From contig DAOSJI010000004.1 of NCBI GenBank assembly GCA_035367155.1, forward strand, positions 1-62,401: a stretch of 62,401 bases of DNA, read 5' to 3'. The notes under the pieces were generated by a model. It was given only the letters and a program-made list of their open reading frames with translations, was not told the DNA's origin and made no database searches. The first letter of the stretch is position 1; each line of letters opens with the position of its first letter. The position numbers were made by a program, and so were the translations under genes. Positions 46,681-54,574 of this stretch are shown in pieces. The stretch comes from JAAYSA01 sp035367155 (lineage in GTDB: Bacteria > Bacillota_I > Bacilli_A > RFN20 > CAG-826).

Positions 46681-48384
46681 ATGACAAAAGAAAAAAAGGA
46701 ATTACGTAAATATTTGATTGCTACACTATTAGGTGTAGCGGTACTAACAACAACTTATTTTGTTAGAAATGAGTTTAGTTTTAATGCGCGTGGAGAAAAT
46801 ACAACATATACAATTCAATTTAGCGATTTGAAAAATAAAATCGCTACTGGAACATATAATCCATCAGGATATGATGGAACTGGTACAGTTACAACTGAGT
46901 TAGGTAATAATCTAAATTTTGATTTTGTAGGGCTTAGAAACGATGCAACCATTTGGCAAACTATAAATGCTAATGGGTATATTACTAATAAAACTAGAAT
47001 AAGCGGGATGTCAAGCTTAGTAGTAAACAAAAAAGATACTAACTGCAATATCAAGGTGTATTGGTCAGATTCGACCTCTTTTATTGAATCAAGAAGCATT
47101 GTATTTGATCAAAGTAGCCCTCTACAAGTAGAAACAACGTTTGATGGATTTAAACCTAATTATTTTAAACTTTTAGCAATAGGGGCTGCAGCCTCTTCAA
47201 TTGAAAGTATGACTTTAACTTTTTCATGTATGCCAGAATATCCAACAGTTTTAGCAGAATCAACTGATATTGAAAGAGGCTATACAACTGGAAGTGGTAT
47301 TTATCAGGTCGGTGTAAATGTTACGGTTGATGCTACCGCTAACTCGGGTTTCTTATTTAAGGGATGGTACGATGAAAACGATATTTTAATTTCAAGTACG
47401 CCCTCATATACCTTCATAATGCCGTCCTATGATGTTACATATTATGCTCATTTTAAGATTGACTTAGGCCTCTTAATTAAAGGTGATAATATTGAATTTG
47501 GATCTTATCCTCAAAGTAATGTTACTGATACAACGATTATTTCTGAACTTAATAGCTTAGCAGGAACACTACCTACCCCAACAAATAGTTATGCTTGGAC
47601 AGATTATAACTATTACATAAACTCTCAAATAACATCATACATGTGGTATATAGATTTACCTTTAGGTGATGATATATATCGAGGTGTTTACTTTACTTCA
47701 TATCGTCTTTATAATACCTCAGTATCTCAAAGTGCAGGCTCGTCATATCAAGATGATAACGGCTACTTTATTAACAATACATATTGGTTTAAATTTGATC
47801 CAATACAATGGAAAATAAGAGATCTATCAGCTGATAAGGCGTTTTTGGTTTCTAATTTAATTCTAGATTGTCAAGATTTTAATCCTTTTACTGTGGCACG
47901 TAATATAAATGGAAATACGGTATATGCTAACAATTATGAATACTCTTCAATTAGAACATGGCTAAATTCTAAATTTTATAATGTCTCTTTTGATAGTGAG
48001 CAAAAATCTCGCATTTTAACTACATTAGTTGATAATAGTCTACCTACAACCGGATATCCATCATTACCATATGTTTGTAATAATACTTGCGATAAAGTCT
48101 TTTTATTGAGCTATTCAGAAGCAAGTAGTTCAAATTATCTATTCTCTACTAATGCTGACCGTGTATTTGTTTCAACAGAATATTCACAATCTCAAAATCT
48201 ATATGTTTACCTAAGTTCAAACAAAGAGTGTGGCCGGTGGTTTTTACGCTCTCCAGCCGAAAATCCTCAAACAAATGCAAATTATTTAGTTAGATCTACT
48301 CATAACGGAGGAATCTTTACACCGAACATGTGGTCAATCGAAACGTATCGTGGAGTTGTGCCTGCAATTTGGATTGAACGATAA
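46681..48384 (+). CDS. secreted/anchored surface protein with InlB B-repeat-like and DUF6273-like domains
   Basis: A 567-residue surface protein. A basic N-terminus and one hydrophobic segment (about residues 11-27) act as signal or anchor. Residues about 190-258 form a repeat module (GYTTGSGIYQVGVNVTVDA...FKGWYD...YAHF). From about 265 the pattern FGSYPQS...FKFDPIQWKIRD...AFLVSNLILDCQDFN...SIRTWLNSKFYN...FLLSYSEA...WFLRSPA...VVPAIWI matches the DUF6273 type common in gut Bacillota. Function unknown. Confidence 0.75.
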   Translation: MTKEKKELRKYLIATLLGVAVLTTTYFVRNEFSFNARGENTTYTIQFSDLKNKIATGTYNPSGYDGTGTVTTELGNNLNFDFVGLRNDATIWQTINANGYITNKTRISGMSSLVVNKKDTNCNIKVYWSDSTSFIESRSIVFDQSSPLQVETTFDGFKPNYFKLLAIGAAASSIESMTLTFSCMPEYPTVLAESTDIERGYTTGSGIYQVGVNVTVDATANSGFLFKGWYDENDILISSTPSYTFIMPSYDVTYYAHFKIDLGLLIKGDNIEFGSYPQSNVTDTTIISELNSLAGTLPTPTNSYAWTDYNYYINSQITSYMWYIDLPLGDDIYRGVYFTSYRLYNTSVSQSAGSSYQDDNGYFINNTYWFKFDPIQWKIRDLSADKAFLVSNLILDCQDFNPFTVARNINGNTVYANNYEYSSIRTWLNSKFYNVSFDSEQKSRILTTLVDNSLPTTGYPSLPYVCNNTCDKVFLLSYSEASSSNYLFSTNADRVFVSTEYSQSQNLYVYLSSNKECGRWFLRSPAENPQTNANYLVRSTHNGGIFTPNMWSIETYRGVVPAIWIER

Positions 48385-48440
48385 ATTAAACAATCAATTG
48401 ACAAGTTTATTAACATAACTTAGAATTATTGAGCGTCAAT

Positions 48441-48516
48441 GGGGCTGTAGCTCACCTGGGAGAGCGCCTCCATGGCATGGAGGAGGTAGCGAGTTCGATC
48501 CTCGTCAGCTCCACCA
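48441..48516 (+). tRNA. tRNA-Ala (GGC)
   Basis: A 76-base cloverleaf. Acceptor GGGGCTG/CAGCTCC, anticodon stem CCTCC/GGAGG with loop ATGGCAT (anticodon GGC), T loop TTCGATC, encoded CCA. Confidence 0.95.
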
Positions 48517-48526
48517 TTTACGCTCA

Positions 48527-48549
48527 AAACACCTTATAGGTGTTTTTTC
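48527..48549 (+). terminator. intrinsic terminator after tRNA-Ala
   Basis: AAACACC-TTATA-GGTGTTTTTT. Confidence 0.85.
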
Positions 48550-48610
48550 TTTTATTTTTTATTAATTATTTAATTAGGAATATAATATATTTAGGAAAGA
48601 GGTATTTGAG

Positions 48611-50377
48611 ATGAAAAAGAATATGCTTTGTTTACTAACCTTTTTAATTCTTGCAAGTTGTAAGTGCGGCGTTCCAATATCAAGCAGCGAACCACCTAGT
48701 GAACATATGGATATAACAAGTGAAGATTTTGTTATTGAAGGTGTTTATGAAAATGATGTAAGTAGTCCTTATGTCTATTTTCAAAATAAGTATTACGATA
48801 TGAGAACTGATGAATTAGTCCCAACTACTTTATTTGATAATAAAGCTGTTCCTTCTTATTTAGAACTACCATCATACGATGAAAATGATTATGTTTTTTA
48901 TGTATTAACTGCATCTTTACCCGTTTTATATGGATCACTTATTGCATTTAATACAAATGCTCCAAATACATATTTTTGGTTTGAACGTGGTAATACATTT
49001 AGTGTTCAGTATACAATGGAAAACTTCCCTAATTTTACTTTTCTAGAAGGTCAAACATTTGATAATAGAGTAAGTGGCTACAAGTATTTAGCCATGCGTC
49101 AAACTGTAAGAGATATTATTGCAACTAATCCAAATGCTAAGTTTCATCTTTATATAAATGATACAACCGTAAGCCTAATTTTAGATATTATGGTTCAAGC
49201 TGGCGTTAATTTTAGCGATTTAAATGTTACTTTTCTAAGTGACGGGACTTTTACTTATGGATGTTATAAAGATAATCTTCCAGAAGAAGTCTATTCTGCG
49301 CAAAAGAGTTACTTTGAAGCAGTCCTTGCTGAATATGAAAATATAGAAAATCGTGCGATTGATGACTTTTATATTAATTTTGTTCAACCAGGAACAACTC
49401 TAAATGAAAACTATAAACTTGAAGGAACTGCTAGAGGTCTTGACCGTCTTTCCTTTATGCTTGATGCTAATTATCCAAATGTAAAACATATTATGCAATT
49501 TCCTGAACTTTTAACTAATGAAGGCGAAGCAGTCACTTCAGATCGTGAAGCAATGCTTCAAGCGATTAATAAAAGACAACCAAGCGAATACTTTTATAAT
49601 TTAGAAGAAACTGTGCGAAATCAGGTTCATTTAGCTTTTATGGCAGGTGCTGTTGCCTATACTTATAATCCAGATACTGGGGAACACTACTTTGATAATG
49701 CCGCAAATTTAGAAACACTTGAAGATGCAATTGCTTATTTTGATGAAAAACTTCTCACCCCTACAAAACAGCCAGTTGTAATTACTGGAACAAGAGATGT
49801 TAATACCTCTTCAACTGTTCCATATGGAGAACAACAACTAGAATTTAACGAATCATATATGCTTCAAACGATTGAATATTACAATGTTAAAAGTAATTTT
49901 GTTCATGAAAATGCTATATTTGATAGCAAAACCTCGACGATATCTTTATATGAAGGAGAAGAAGTTGTTGCAATTCTTGAAGCTGGGTATGGAAGTATTG
50001 ATGGAGTTAGACCAGTTGAAAAACTTATTGAAACTAGAGATTATAAACTTAAATATCGTGAAAGAGAGTTAAGCCCTGGAGAAAATGGCGGAGTATTTTA
50101 TTTTAAACCTCACCCATCTTGCATGCCACTTGGTGTATTTAGTGACTTCTTACTAGAAAAAGGTATTGAAGTTTTACCAAGAAGAACTCCAGCAGAAATT
50201 TTCCTATGGTTATATCCTGATGTTGATTACGGTGGATTTACAAGTTCTCTCTATATGAGTGCTTCAGCTGATCAAACTAGATTTTATTATGCAGATGACA
50301 TGAGTGCACTTGCTAACCCAACTAACATACTTGCTGAATTAGGATACTATCCTAATGCTTACTATTTTCAAAAGTAG
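48611..50377 (+). CDS. GT80-family sialyltransferase-like lipoprotein
   Basis: A 588-residue protein with a lipoprotein signal (FLILASC, Cys17). The rest resembles GT80 sialyltransferases of Photobacterium and Pasteurella: FHLYINDTTVSLILDIM near 184 (compare VYIDHASLPSLQQL), LNVTFLSDG near 211 (compare LYDDG), VVITGTRD and a GEQQL block near 391, FYFKPHPS near 499 (compare FFKGHP), and PDVDYGGFTSSLYMS near 545 (compare the SSLYF motif). Some Photobacterium enzymes are also lipoproteins. It may transfer sialic acid or a related nonulosonate at the surface. The usual LYDDG and KGHP motifs are altered, so activity is uncertain. Confidence 0.72.
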   Translation: MKKNMLCLLTFLILASCKCGVPISSSEPPSEHMDITSEDFVIEGVYENDVSSPYVYFQNKYYDMRTDELVPTTLFDNKAVPSYLELPSYDENDYVFYVLTASLPVLYGSLIAFNTNAPNTYFWFERGNTFSVQYTMENFPNFTFLEGQTFDNRVSGYKYLAMRQTVRDIIATNPNAKFHLYINDTTVSLILDIMVQAGVNFSDLNVTFLSDGTFTYGCYKDNLPEEVYSAQKSYFEAVLAEYENIENRAIDDFYINFVQPGTTLNENYKLEGTARGLDRLSFMLDANYPNVKHIMQFPELLTNEGEAVTSDREAMLQAINKRQPSEYFYNLEETVRNQVHLAFMAGAVAYTYNPDTGEHYFDNAANLETLEDAIAYFDEKLLTPTKQPVVITGTRDVNTSSTVPYGEQQLEFNESYMLQTIEYYNVKSNFVHENAIFDSKTSTISLYEGEEVVAILEAGYGSIDGVRPVEKLIETRDYKLKYRERELSPGENGGVFYFKPHPSCMPLGVFSDFLLEKGIEVLPRRTPAEIFLWLYPDVDYGGFTSSLYMSASADQTRFYYADDMSALANPTNILAELGYYPNAYYFQK

Positions 50378-50392
50378 TTAATGTTTCTATGT

Positions 50393-50477
50393 GGAGCCTT
50401 GGCGGAACTGGTATACGCGCTAGTTTCAGAAGCTAGTACTTAATAGTGTTCGAGTTCAAATCTCGAAGGCTCCACCA
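50393..50477 (+). tRNA. tRNA-Leu (CAG)
   Basis: An 85-base class II tRNA with a long variable arm. Acceptor GGAGCCT/AGGCTCC, anticodon stem CTAGT/GCTAG with loop TTCAGAA (anticodon CAG, reading CTG), encoded CCA. Confidence 0.95.
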
Positions 50478-50483
50478 TAAATA

Positions 50484-50514
50484 AACAGGTATTGGTAACA
50501 ATGCCTGTTTTTTT
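50484..50514 (+). terminator. intrinsic terminator after tRNA-Leu(CAG)
   Basis: ACAGGTATTG-GTAA-CAATGCCTGT followed by TTTTTT. Confidence 0.9.
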
Positions 50515-50594
50515 AAAAAGAGTAAGGTTTTGTAGTGTTTTAATTAAAAAAGAAGAGATTTGCAATGGTTTTCACATACGTATTTAATATGTGT

Positions 50595-50643
50595 ATTACT
50601 ATCAATAGTAATAAGTGATATTAAGATCTATTTGTGTTAAAAT
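50595..50643 (+). promoter_or_regulatory. inverted repeat upstream of an extended -10 promoter
   Basis: ATTACTAT-CA-ATAGTAAT is a perfect inverted repeat at 50595-50612. It sits directly before GTGATA (-35-like, 50615) and TGTTAAAAT (extended -10 ending 50643). The half-site TTACTAT/ATAGTAA is the same as in the repeat before the plsX operon (8261-8290), but the spacing differs. Confidence 0.45.
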
Positions 50644-50672
50644 GTATCAAGAAAGTATGGCGTTAGATTAAT

Positions 50673-51239
50673 ATGGCGGAAAGAAAAACTAAAGTTATTC
50701 TTGTAGGAGGTGACTTAGCAAGTGGTAAGTCAACCTTTGCCCATCAATTTAGTAGTAAGCACAATATTATATGCCTTACAAAAGATAGATTTAAAGAAAT
50801 ATTAGCCGATAGTTTTGGGTTTAAAAATCGAAAAGAAAATTACCATTTAAGTAAAACTACTTTTAAATTGCTGTATTATTCATGTGAAAGGGCACTTGAA
50901 AGTAAGGTAGATGTTTTGTTAGAAAGTAATTTTCGCCAATATGAGGTTAATGAAATTGAAGAGTTGGTAAAAAAATATAATGCAGACTTAGTTAGTCTTG
51001 TATTCTATGGTGAACCAAACGAATTATTTAGGCGTTATAACGAACGAATTAAGCAAGGTAATCGACATATCGCCCATCAAAGTGAAGAATTTAATAGTAT
51101 TGAAGAATTTAAAGAACTGTTAGATAAAATGCATTTAGTCAAATTTCCAGGTCGTGTTATGTATATAGATAACACTGAACTTAAAGTTTTTAATGATGAG
51201 AAAATTGTTAAGTCTATTGATGACTTTGTTTTTAATTAA
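50673..51239 (+). CDS. P-loop kinase-like ATPase (AAA_33/zeta-toxin-like)
   Basis: A 188-residue P-loop protein with Walker A VGGDLASGKSTFA, then CLTKDRFKEILADSFGF and VDVLLESNF, as in small metabolite kinases of the AAA_33 group. The substrate is unknown. It is the first gene of an operon with cardiolipin synthase and an acyl-ACP thioesterase (11 and 13 base gaps). Confidence 0.8.
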   Translation: MAERKTKVILVGGDLASGKSTFAHQFSSKHNIICLTKDRFKEILADSFGFKNRKENYHLSKTTFKLLYYSCERALESKVDVLLESNFRQYEVNEIEELVKKYNADLVSLVFYGEPNELFRRYNERIKQGNRHIAHQSEEFNSIEEFKELLDKMHLVKFPGRVMYIDNTELKVFNDEKIVKSIDDFVFN

Positions 51240-51250
51240 GGAAAAAGAAA

Positions 51251-52828
51251 ATGGTTAACGAAAATAAACATAAAAACTATCGACCACGCCATAAGATGAA
51301 GCGACATATAATAGGGAAAATTTTCTCAAGAACAAGTTTGATTCTTGTTCTTTTCCTTCTTCAACTTGCATTACTTGTATTTGTTTTAATTTACTATTCT
51401 AAACAATTCTATACATACTTCTTTATTCATCAATTAATATCTATAATTTTGTTAGCATTTATACTTGCGCAAGACACCGAACAAACATATAAGATTGCGT
51501 GGATTATTACTATTATGTTAATCCCTTTTCTTGGATCGTTGATCTACATACTTGTAAGAATTGATATCATTCCTCATTTGTTTAAAAAGTCATACCGAAA
51601 AGAGATTGAAAAGAACAAATTAATATTAGACAAGAACTCACAGATAAGAAAAGAATTCAACAAAAAAGATGCCCGTTTTGCAGGTTTGGCAAACTATTTG
51701 CAAAGTAAGGCTTATTTCCCAACCTACAAAAATAATGATTTAAAATATTATAAAGTTGGTGACTTAGCATTTGAAGATATTTTAGAATCTCTAAGAAATG
51801 CTAAAAAATTTATTACTCTTGAATTTTTTATTGTTAAAGATGGCATCTTTTGGCGAGAGGTTTTAAAAATCTTAAAAGAAAAAGCAAAAGAAGATATTGA
51901 AATATATTTTCTTTATGACGGACTCAATGAAATGTTTAATGTTTCTCGACGTTTACCTAAAAGATTAGAGAAATTCGGCATTAATGCACGTGTTTTTGCC
52001 CCAGCCAAAAGCCCATATCCACATAGAGAAAATTATCGTAATCACCGAAAATCAATCATAATTGATGGGGAAGTTGCTTTTGTAGGAGGAATAAATCTAG
52101 CAGATGAATATATCAACCAAGAAGAACGATTTGGTCATTGGAAAGATGCTGTTTTACGCGTCAAAGGTAACAGCGTTAATTCAATTACAGTAATGTTTTT
52201 TACTATGTGGAATCTAAGAAATAGAAAGCCGATAGATCCTAAAACATATATTGTTGATAATCATAAGTCTTATGAACGAAATAACTTTGTTGTTCCATAT
52301 GGGGATTCTCCATTTTCAAAAGAAACAATTGCATACAATGTCTACTTAGAAATTATTAATAAAGCAACAGATTATGTATATATTTGTTCGCCATATTTAA
52401 TTTTGACGCGTGAATTTACAAACGCTATTGAATATGCAAGTCGTCGCGGCGTTGATGTAAGAATTTTAATGCCGGGTATTCCAGATAAGAAAATACCATT
52501 TTTAGTAGCTAGAACATATTATAAAGAACTTATAAAAAGCGGTATTAAGATTTATGAGTACACGCCAGGATTTAGTCATAGTAAGTTATTTGTAAGTGAC
52601 GATGTTGTTTCTACAGTAGGATCTTCAAATCTAGACTTTAGATCATTTTTCTTAAGTTTTGAAAATGGGGTTTTTTGTCATGATGAAAAACTAGCGAAAA
52701 ATATTAAAAATGATTTAGTAACTACATTTAAGCAAAGTGAACTAATTACACTTGAAAAATACAAAACCATGAGTAAATGGGATAAAATTATTGGTCAAAT
52801 TTTCCGTATTTTTATTCCTTTATTATAG
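51251..52828 (+). CDS. cls: cardiolipin synthase (phospholipase D family)
   Basis: A 525-residue enzyme joining two phosphatidylglycerols into cardiolipin. Two N-terminal membrane segments, then two HKD motifs: NHRKSIIIDGEVAFVGGINLADEY near residue 264 and HSKLFVSDDVVSTVGSSNLDFRS near 443. Length and layout are standard for ClsA-type enzymes. Confidence 0.93.
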   Translation: MVNENKHKNYRPRHKMKRHIIGKIFSRTSLILVLFLLQLALLVFVLIYYSKQFYTYFFIHQLISIILLAFILAQDTEQTYKIAWIITIMLIPFLGSLIYILVRIDIIPHLFKKSYRKEIEKNKLILDKNSQIRKEFNKKDARFAGLANYLQSKAYFPTYKNNDLKYYKVGDLAFEDILESLRNAKKFITLEFFIVKDGIFWREVLKILKEKAKEDIEIYFLYDGLNEMFNVSRRLPKRLEKFGINARVFAPAKSPYPHRENYRNHRKSIIIDGEVAFVGGINLADEYINQEERFGHWKDAVLRVKGNSVNSITVMFFTMWNLRNRKPIDPKTYIVDNHKSYERNNFVVPYGDSPFSKETIAYNVYLEIINKATDYVYICSPYLILTREFTNAIEYASRRGVDVRILMPGIPDKKIPFLVARTYYKELIKSGIKIYEYTPGFSHSKLFVSDDVVSTVGSSNLDFRSFFLSFENGVFCHDEKLAKNIKNDLVTTFKQSELITLEKYKTMSKWDKIIGQIFRIFIPLL

Positions 52829-52841
52829 AAAGAAGTAATTT

Positions 52842-53567
52842 ATGAAAACAATATATGAAACTAAGTATAAAGTCACAACGAACATGCGTGACAAAAAAGG
52901 CAATCTTGCTTTAGATAGTATTCTTGATTTATTTCAAGATATTGCAGGATTACATGCTGATGAACTAGGAAGCGCCGATACTCAAATGAAGCAAATTGGT
53001 ATTTATTGGGTTATTTCTAGAACTGAAATTGATATTCTTGGTGACACTTCGCATGTTAATGTGGCTCATGTATCAACATGGCCTCAAAAGCCCAAGAGAT
53101 TTCTATGTGAAAGACAATACTCATTAAAAGATGAGGACGGAAACTTACTTGTAATGGGTCGCTCATACTGGGTATTACTTTCAATAGAAACTCAACAACT
53201 TCAACCTAGTAGTGTATTTTCATACCCCTTAGATACTTTCTATGAAGATAACTTTTATAGTGATCGCCCGTACAAAAATGCAAAAGTAGTAGACAACAAT
53301 AATGAACTGCTCGTAAAAGAAATTAAGATTCCACGCCGCTTTATTGATAAAAACGGGCACTTGAATAATACAAGATATACTGAGTTAATGTATAACTGTT
53401 TAAGCGATGATGATAATATAAAAATCGCTACTTTCTATTATCATGAGCAAGTTAAAGAAGGCCAAGAACTAAAATTTTACCGACTTGATGAAGATAATAA
53501 AGTTCATTTTACAGCTTATGTAAATGACAAGGTTGTTTTTAAGACAATCCTTGAACTAGAAAAATAG
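52842..53567 (+). CDS. acyl-ACP thioesterase (FatA/FatB-like)
   Basis: A 241-residue double hotdog thioesterase that releases free fatty acids from acyl-ACP. Seen: LFQDIAGLHADELG, WVISRTEIDIL, FLCERQYSLKDEDGNLLVMGRSYWVLLSIETQQLQP and, in the second hotdog, DKNGHLNNTRYTELMYN carrying the conserved Asn. The operon with cls links it to membrane lipid turnover. Confidence 0.88.
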   Translation: MKTIYETKYKVTTNMRDKKGNLALDSILDLFQDIAGLHADELGSADTQMKQIGIYWVISRTEIDILGDTSHVNVAHVSTWPQKPKRFLCERQYSLKDEDGNLLVMGRSYWVLLSIETQQLQPSSVFSYPLDTFYEDNFYSDRPYKNAKVVDNNNELLVKEIKIPRRFIDKNGHLNNTRYTELMYNCLSDDDNIKIATFYYHEQVKEGQELKFYRLDEDNKVHFTAYVNDKVVFKTILELEK

Positions 53568-53575
53568 ATAGTAGT

Positions 53576-53651
53576 GCGCTCGTAGCTCAGGGGATAGAGC
53601 ACTACCCTCCGAAGGTAGGGGTCGAACGTTCAATTCGTTTCGAGCGCGCCA
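53576..53651 (+). tRNA. tRNA-Arg (CCG)
   Basis: A 76-base cloverleaf. Acceptor GCGCTCG/CGAGCGC, anticodon stem CTACC/GGTAG with loop CTCCGAA (anticodon CCG, reading CGG), encoded CCA. It starts eight bases after the thioesterase stop. Confidence 0.94.
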
Positions 53652-53661
53652 ATTATATAAG

Positions 53662-53686
53662 AAGGGAGATAAGTCTCCTTTTTTAT
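53662..53686 (+). terminator. intrinsic terminator after tRNA-Arg(CCG)
   Basis: AAGGGAGA-TAAG-TCTCCTTTTTTA. Confidence 0.85.
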
Positions 53687-53796
53687 ATTAAAAGCAAGTT
53701 TGAGCATTAACAAAGGTTAAAAATGTAAATTATGTTATATTAAGGTTGAATCTACAAAATTAGGTAGAAAAAAAGAAAAATAAAGGAGATTAAATT

Positions 53797-54474
53797 ATGG
53801 AAGAAAACATTACAAAAATGCCCTTAATTGGCGAAAAAGCCCCTGCTTTTACAGCAGTTACAACGCAAGGAACAATTAATTTCCCTGCTGATTATGAAGG
53901 AAAATGGGTTATTCTATTTTCTCACCCAGCTGACTTTACCCCAGTTTGTACAACTGAATTTATGACTTTTGCATCTTTAGAAAAAGAATTCAAAGCTTTA
54001 AATACAGAACTTATTGGTTTATCAGTCGACTCCCTATATGCCCATATAGCGTGGCTTCGTAAAATTCAAGAACTTGAATGGAACGGCCACAAAAACTTAG
54101 AAGTAAAGTTCCCTCTTATTGAAGACATTACGATGAATGTAGCAAAAAAATATGGAATGATTCAACCAAATCAATCAACCACTCAAGCTGTACGTGCTGT
54201 CTTTATTATCGATCCAAAAGGAATTATTAGAACGATTCTTTACTATCCAATCTCAACTGGACGTAATTTTGATGAATTACTCCGTCTTATCCAAGCTCTT
54301 CAAAAAGCTGATAAAGACAACGTTGCAACCCCCGCTGATTGGAGACCAGGAGATGACACCATTATTCCAACTGCAGGATCATGTGGAACTGCAAAAGAAA
54401 GAATGGAAGATAAGTCTGATGATAAGTATTGTTTAGACTGGTTCCTTTGCTTTAAACGAGAAAAGAAAAAATAG
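53797..54474 (+). CDS. peroxiredoxin (Prx6/AhpC-like)
   Basis: A 225-residue thiol peroxidase. Peroxidatic cysteine C51 in FSHPADFTPVCTTEF, then LIGLSVDSLYAHIAWLRKIQE, VRAVFIIDPKGIIRTILYYPISTGRNFDELLRLI and PADWRPGD typical of the Prx6 group. The C-terminus adds cysteines (AGSCGTAKE, KYCLDWFLCF), as in archaeal-type Prx6 with resolving cysteines. It has an AAAGGAG ribosome binding site and stands alone. Confidence 0.92.
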   Translation: MEENITKMPLIGEKAPAFTAVTTQGTINFPADYEGKWVILFSHPADFTPVCTTEFMTFASLEKEFKALNTELIGLSVDSLYAHIAWLRKIQELEWNGHKNLEVKFPLIEDITMNVAKKYGMIQPNQSTTQAVRAVFIIDPKGIIRTILYYPISTGRNFDELLRLIQALQKADKDNVATPADWRPGDDTIIPTAGSCGTAKERMEDKSDDKYCLDWFLCFKREKKK

Positions 54475-54496
54475 AATATCTTATTTTCTATCTAGT

Positions 54497-54523
54497 AAGC
54501 ACACTAAATTGTGTGCTTTTTTT
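54497..54523 (+). terminator. intrinsic terminator of the peroxiredoxin gene
   Basis: AAGCACAC-TAAATT-GTGTGCTT followed by TTTTT. Confidence 0.9.
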
Positions 54524-54574
54524 CTTTTCAATTTTATTACGGTAAAGATATAATAAAAGCAAGAGGTAATTATT

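Noticed and set aside
50560..50620. A 17-codon frame starting ATGGTTTTCACATACG
   Set aside because: Weak ribosome binding site, overlaps the inverted repeat and promoter of the next operon, no conserved features.
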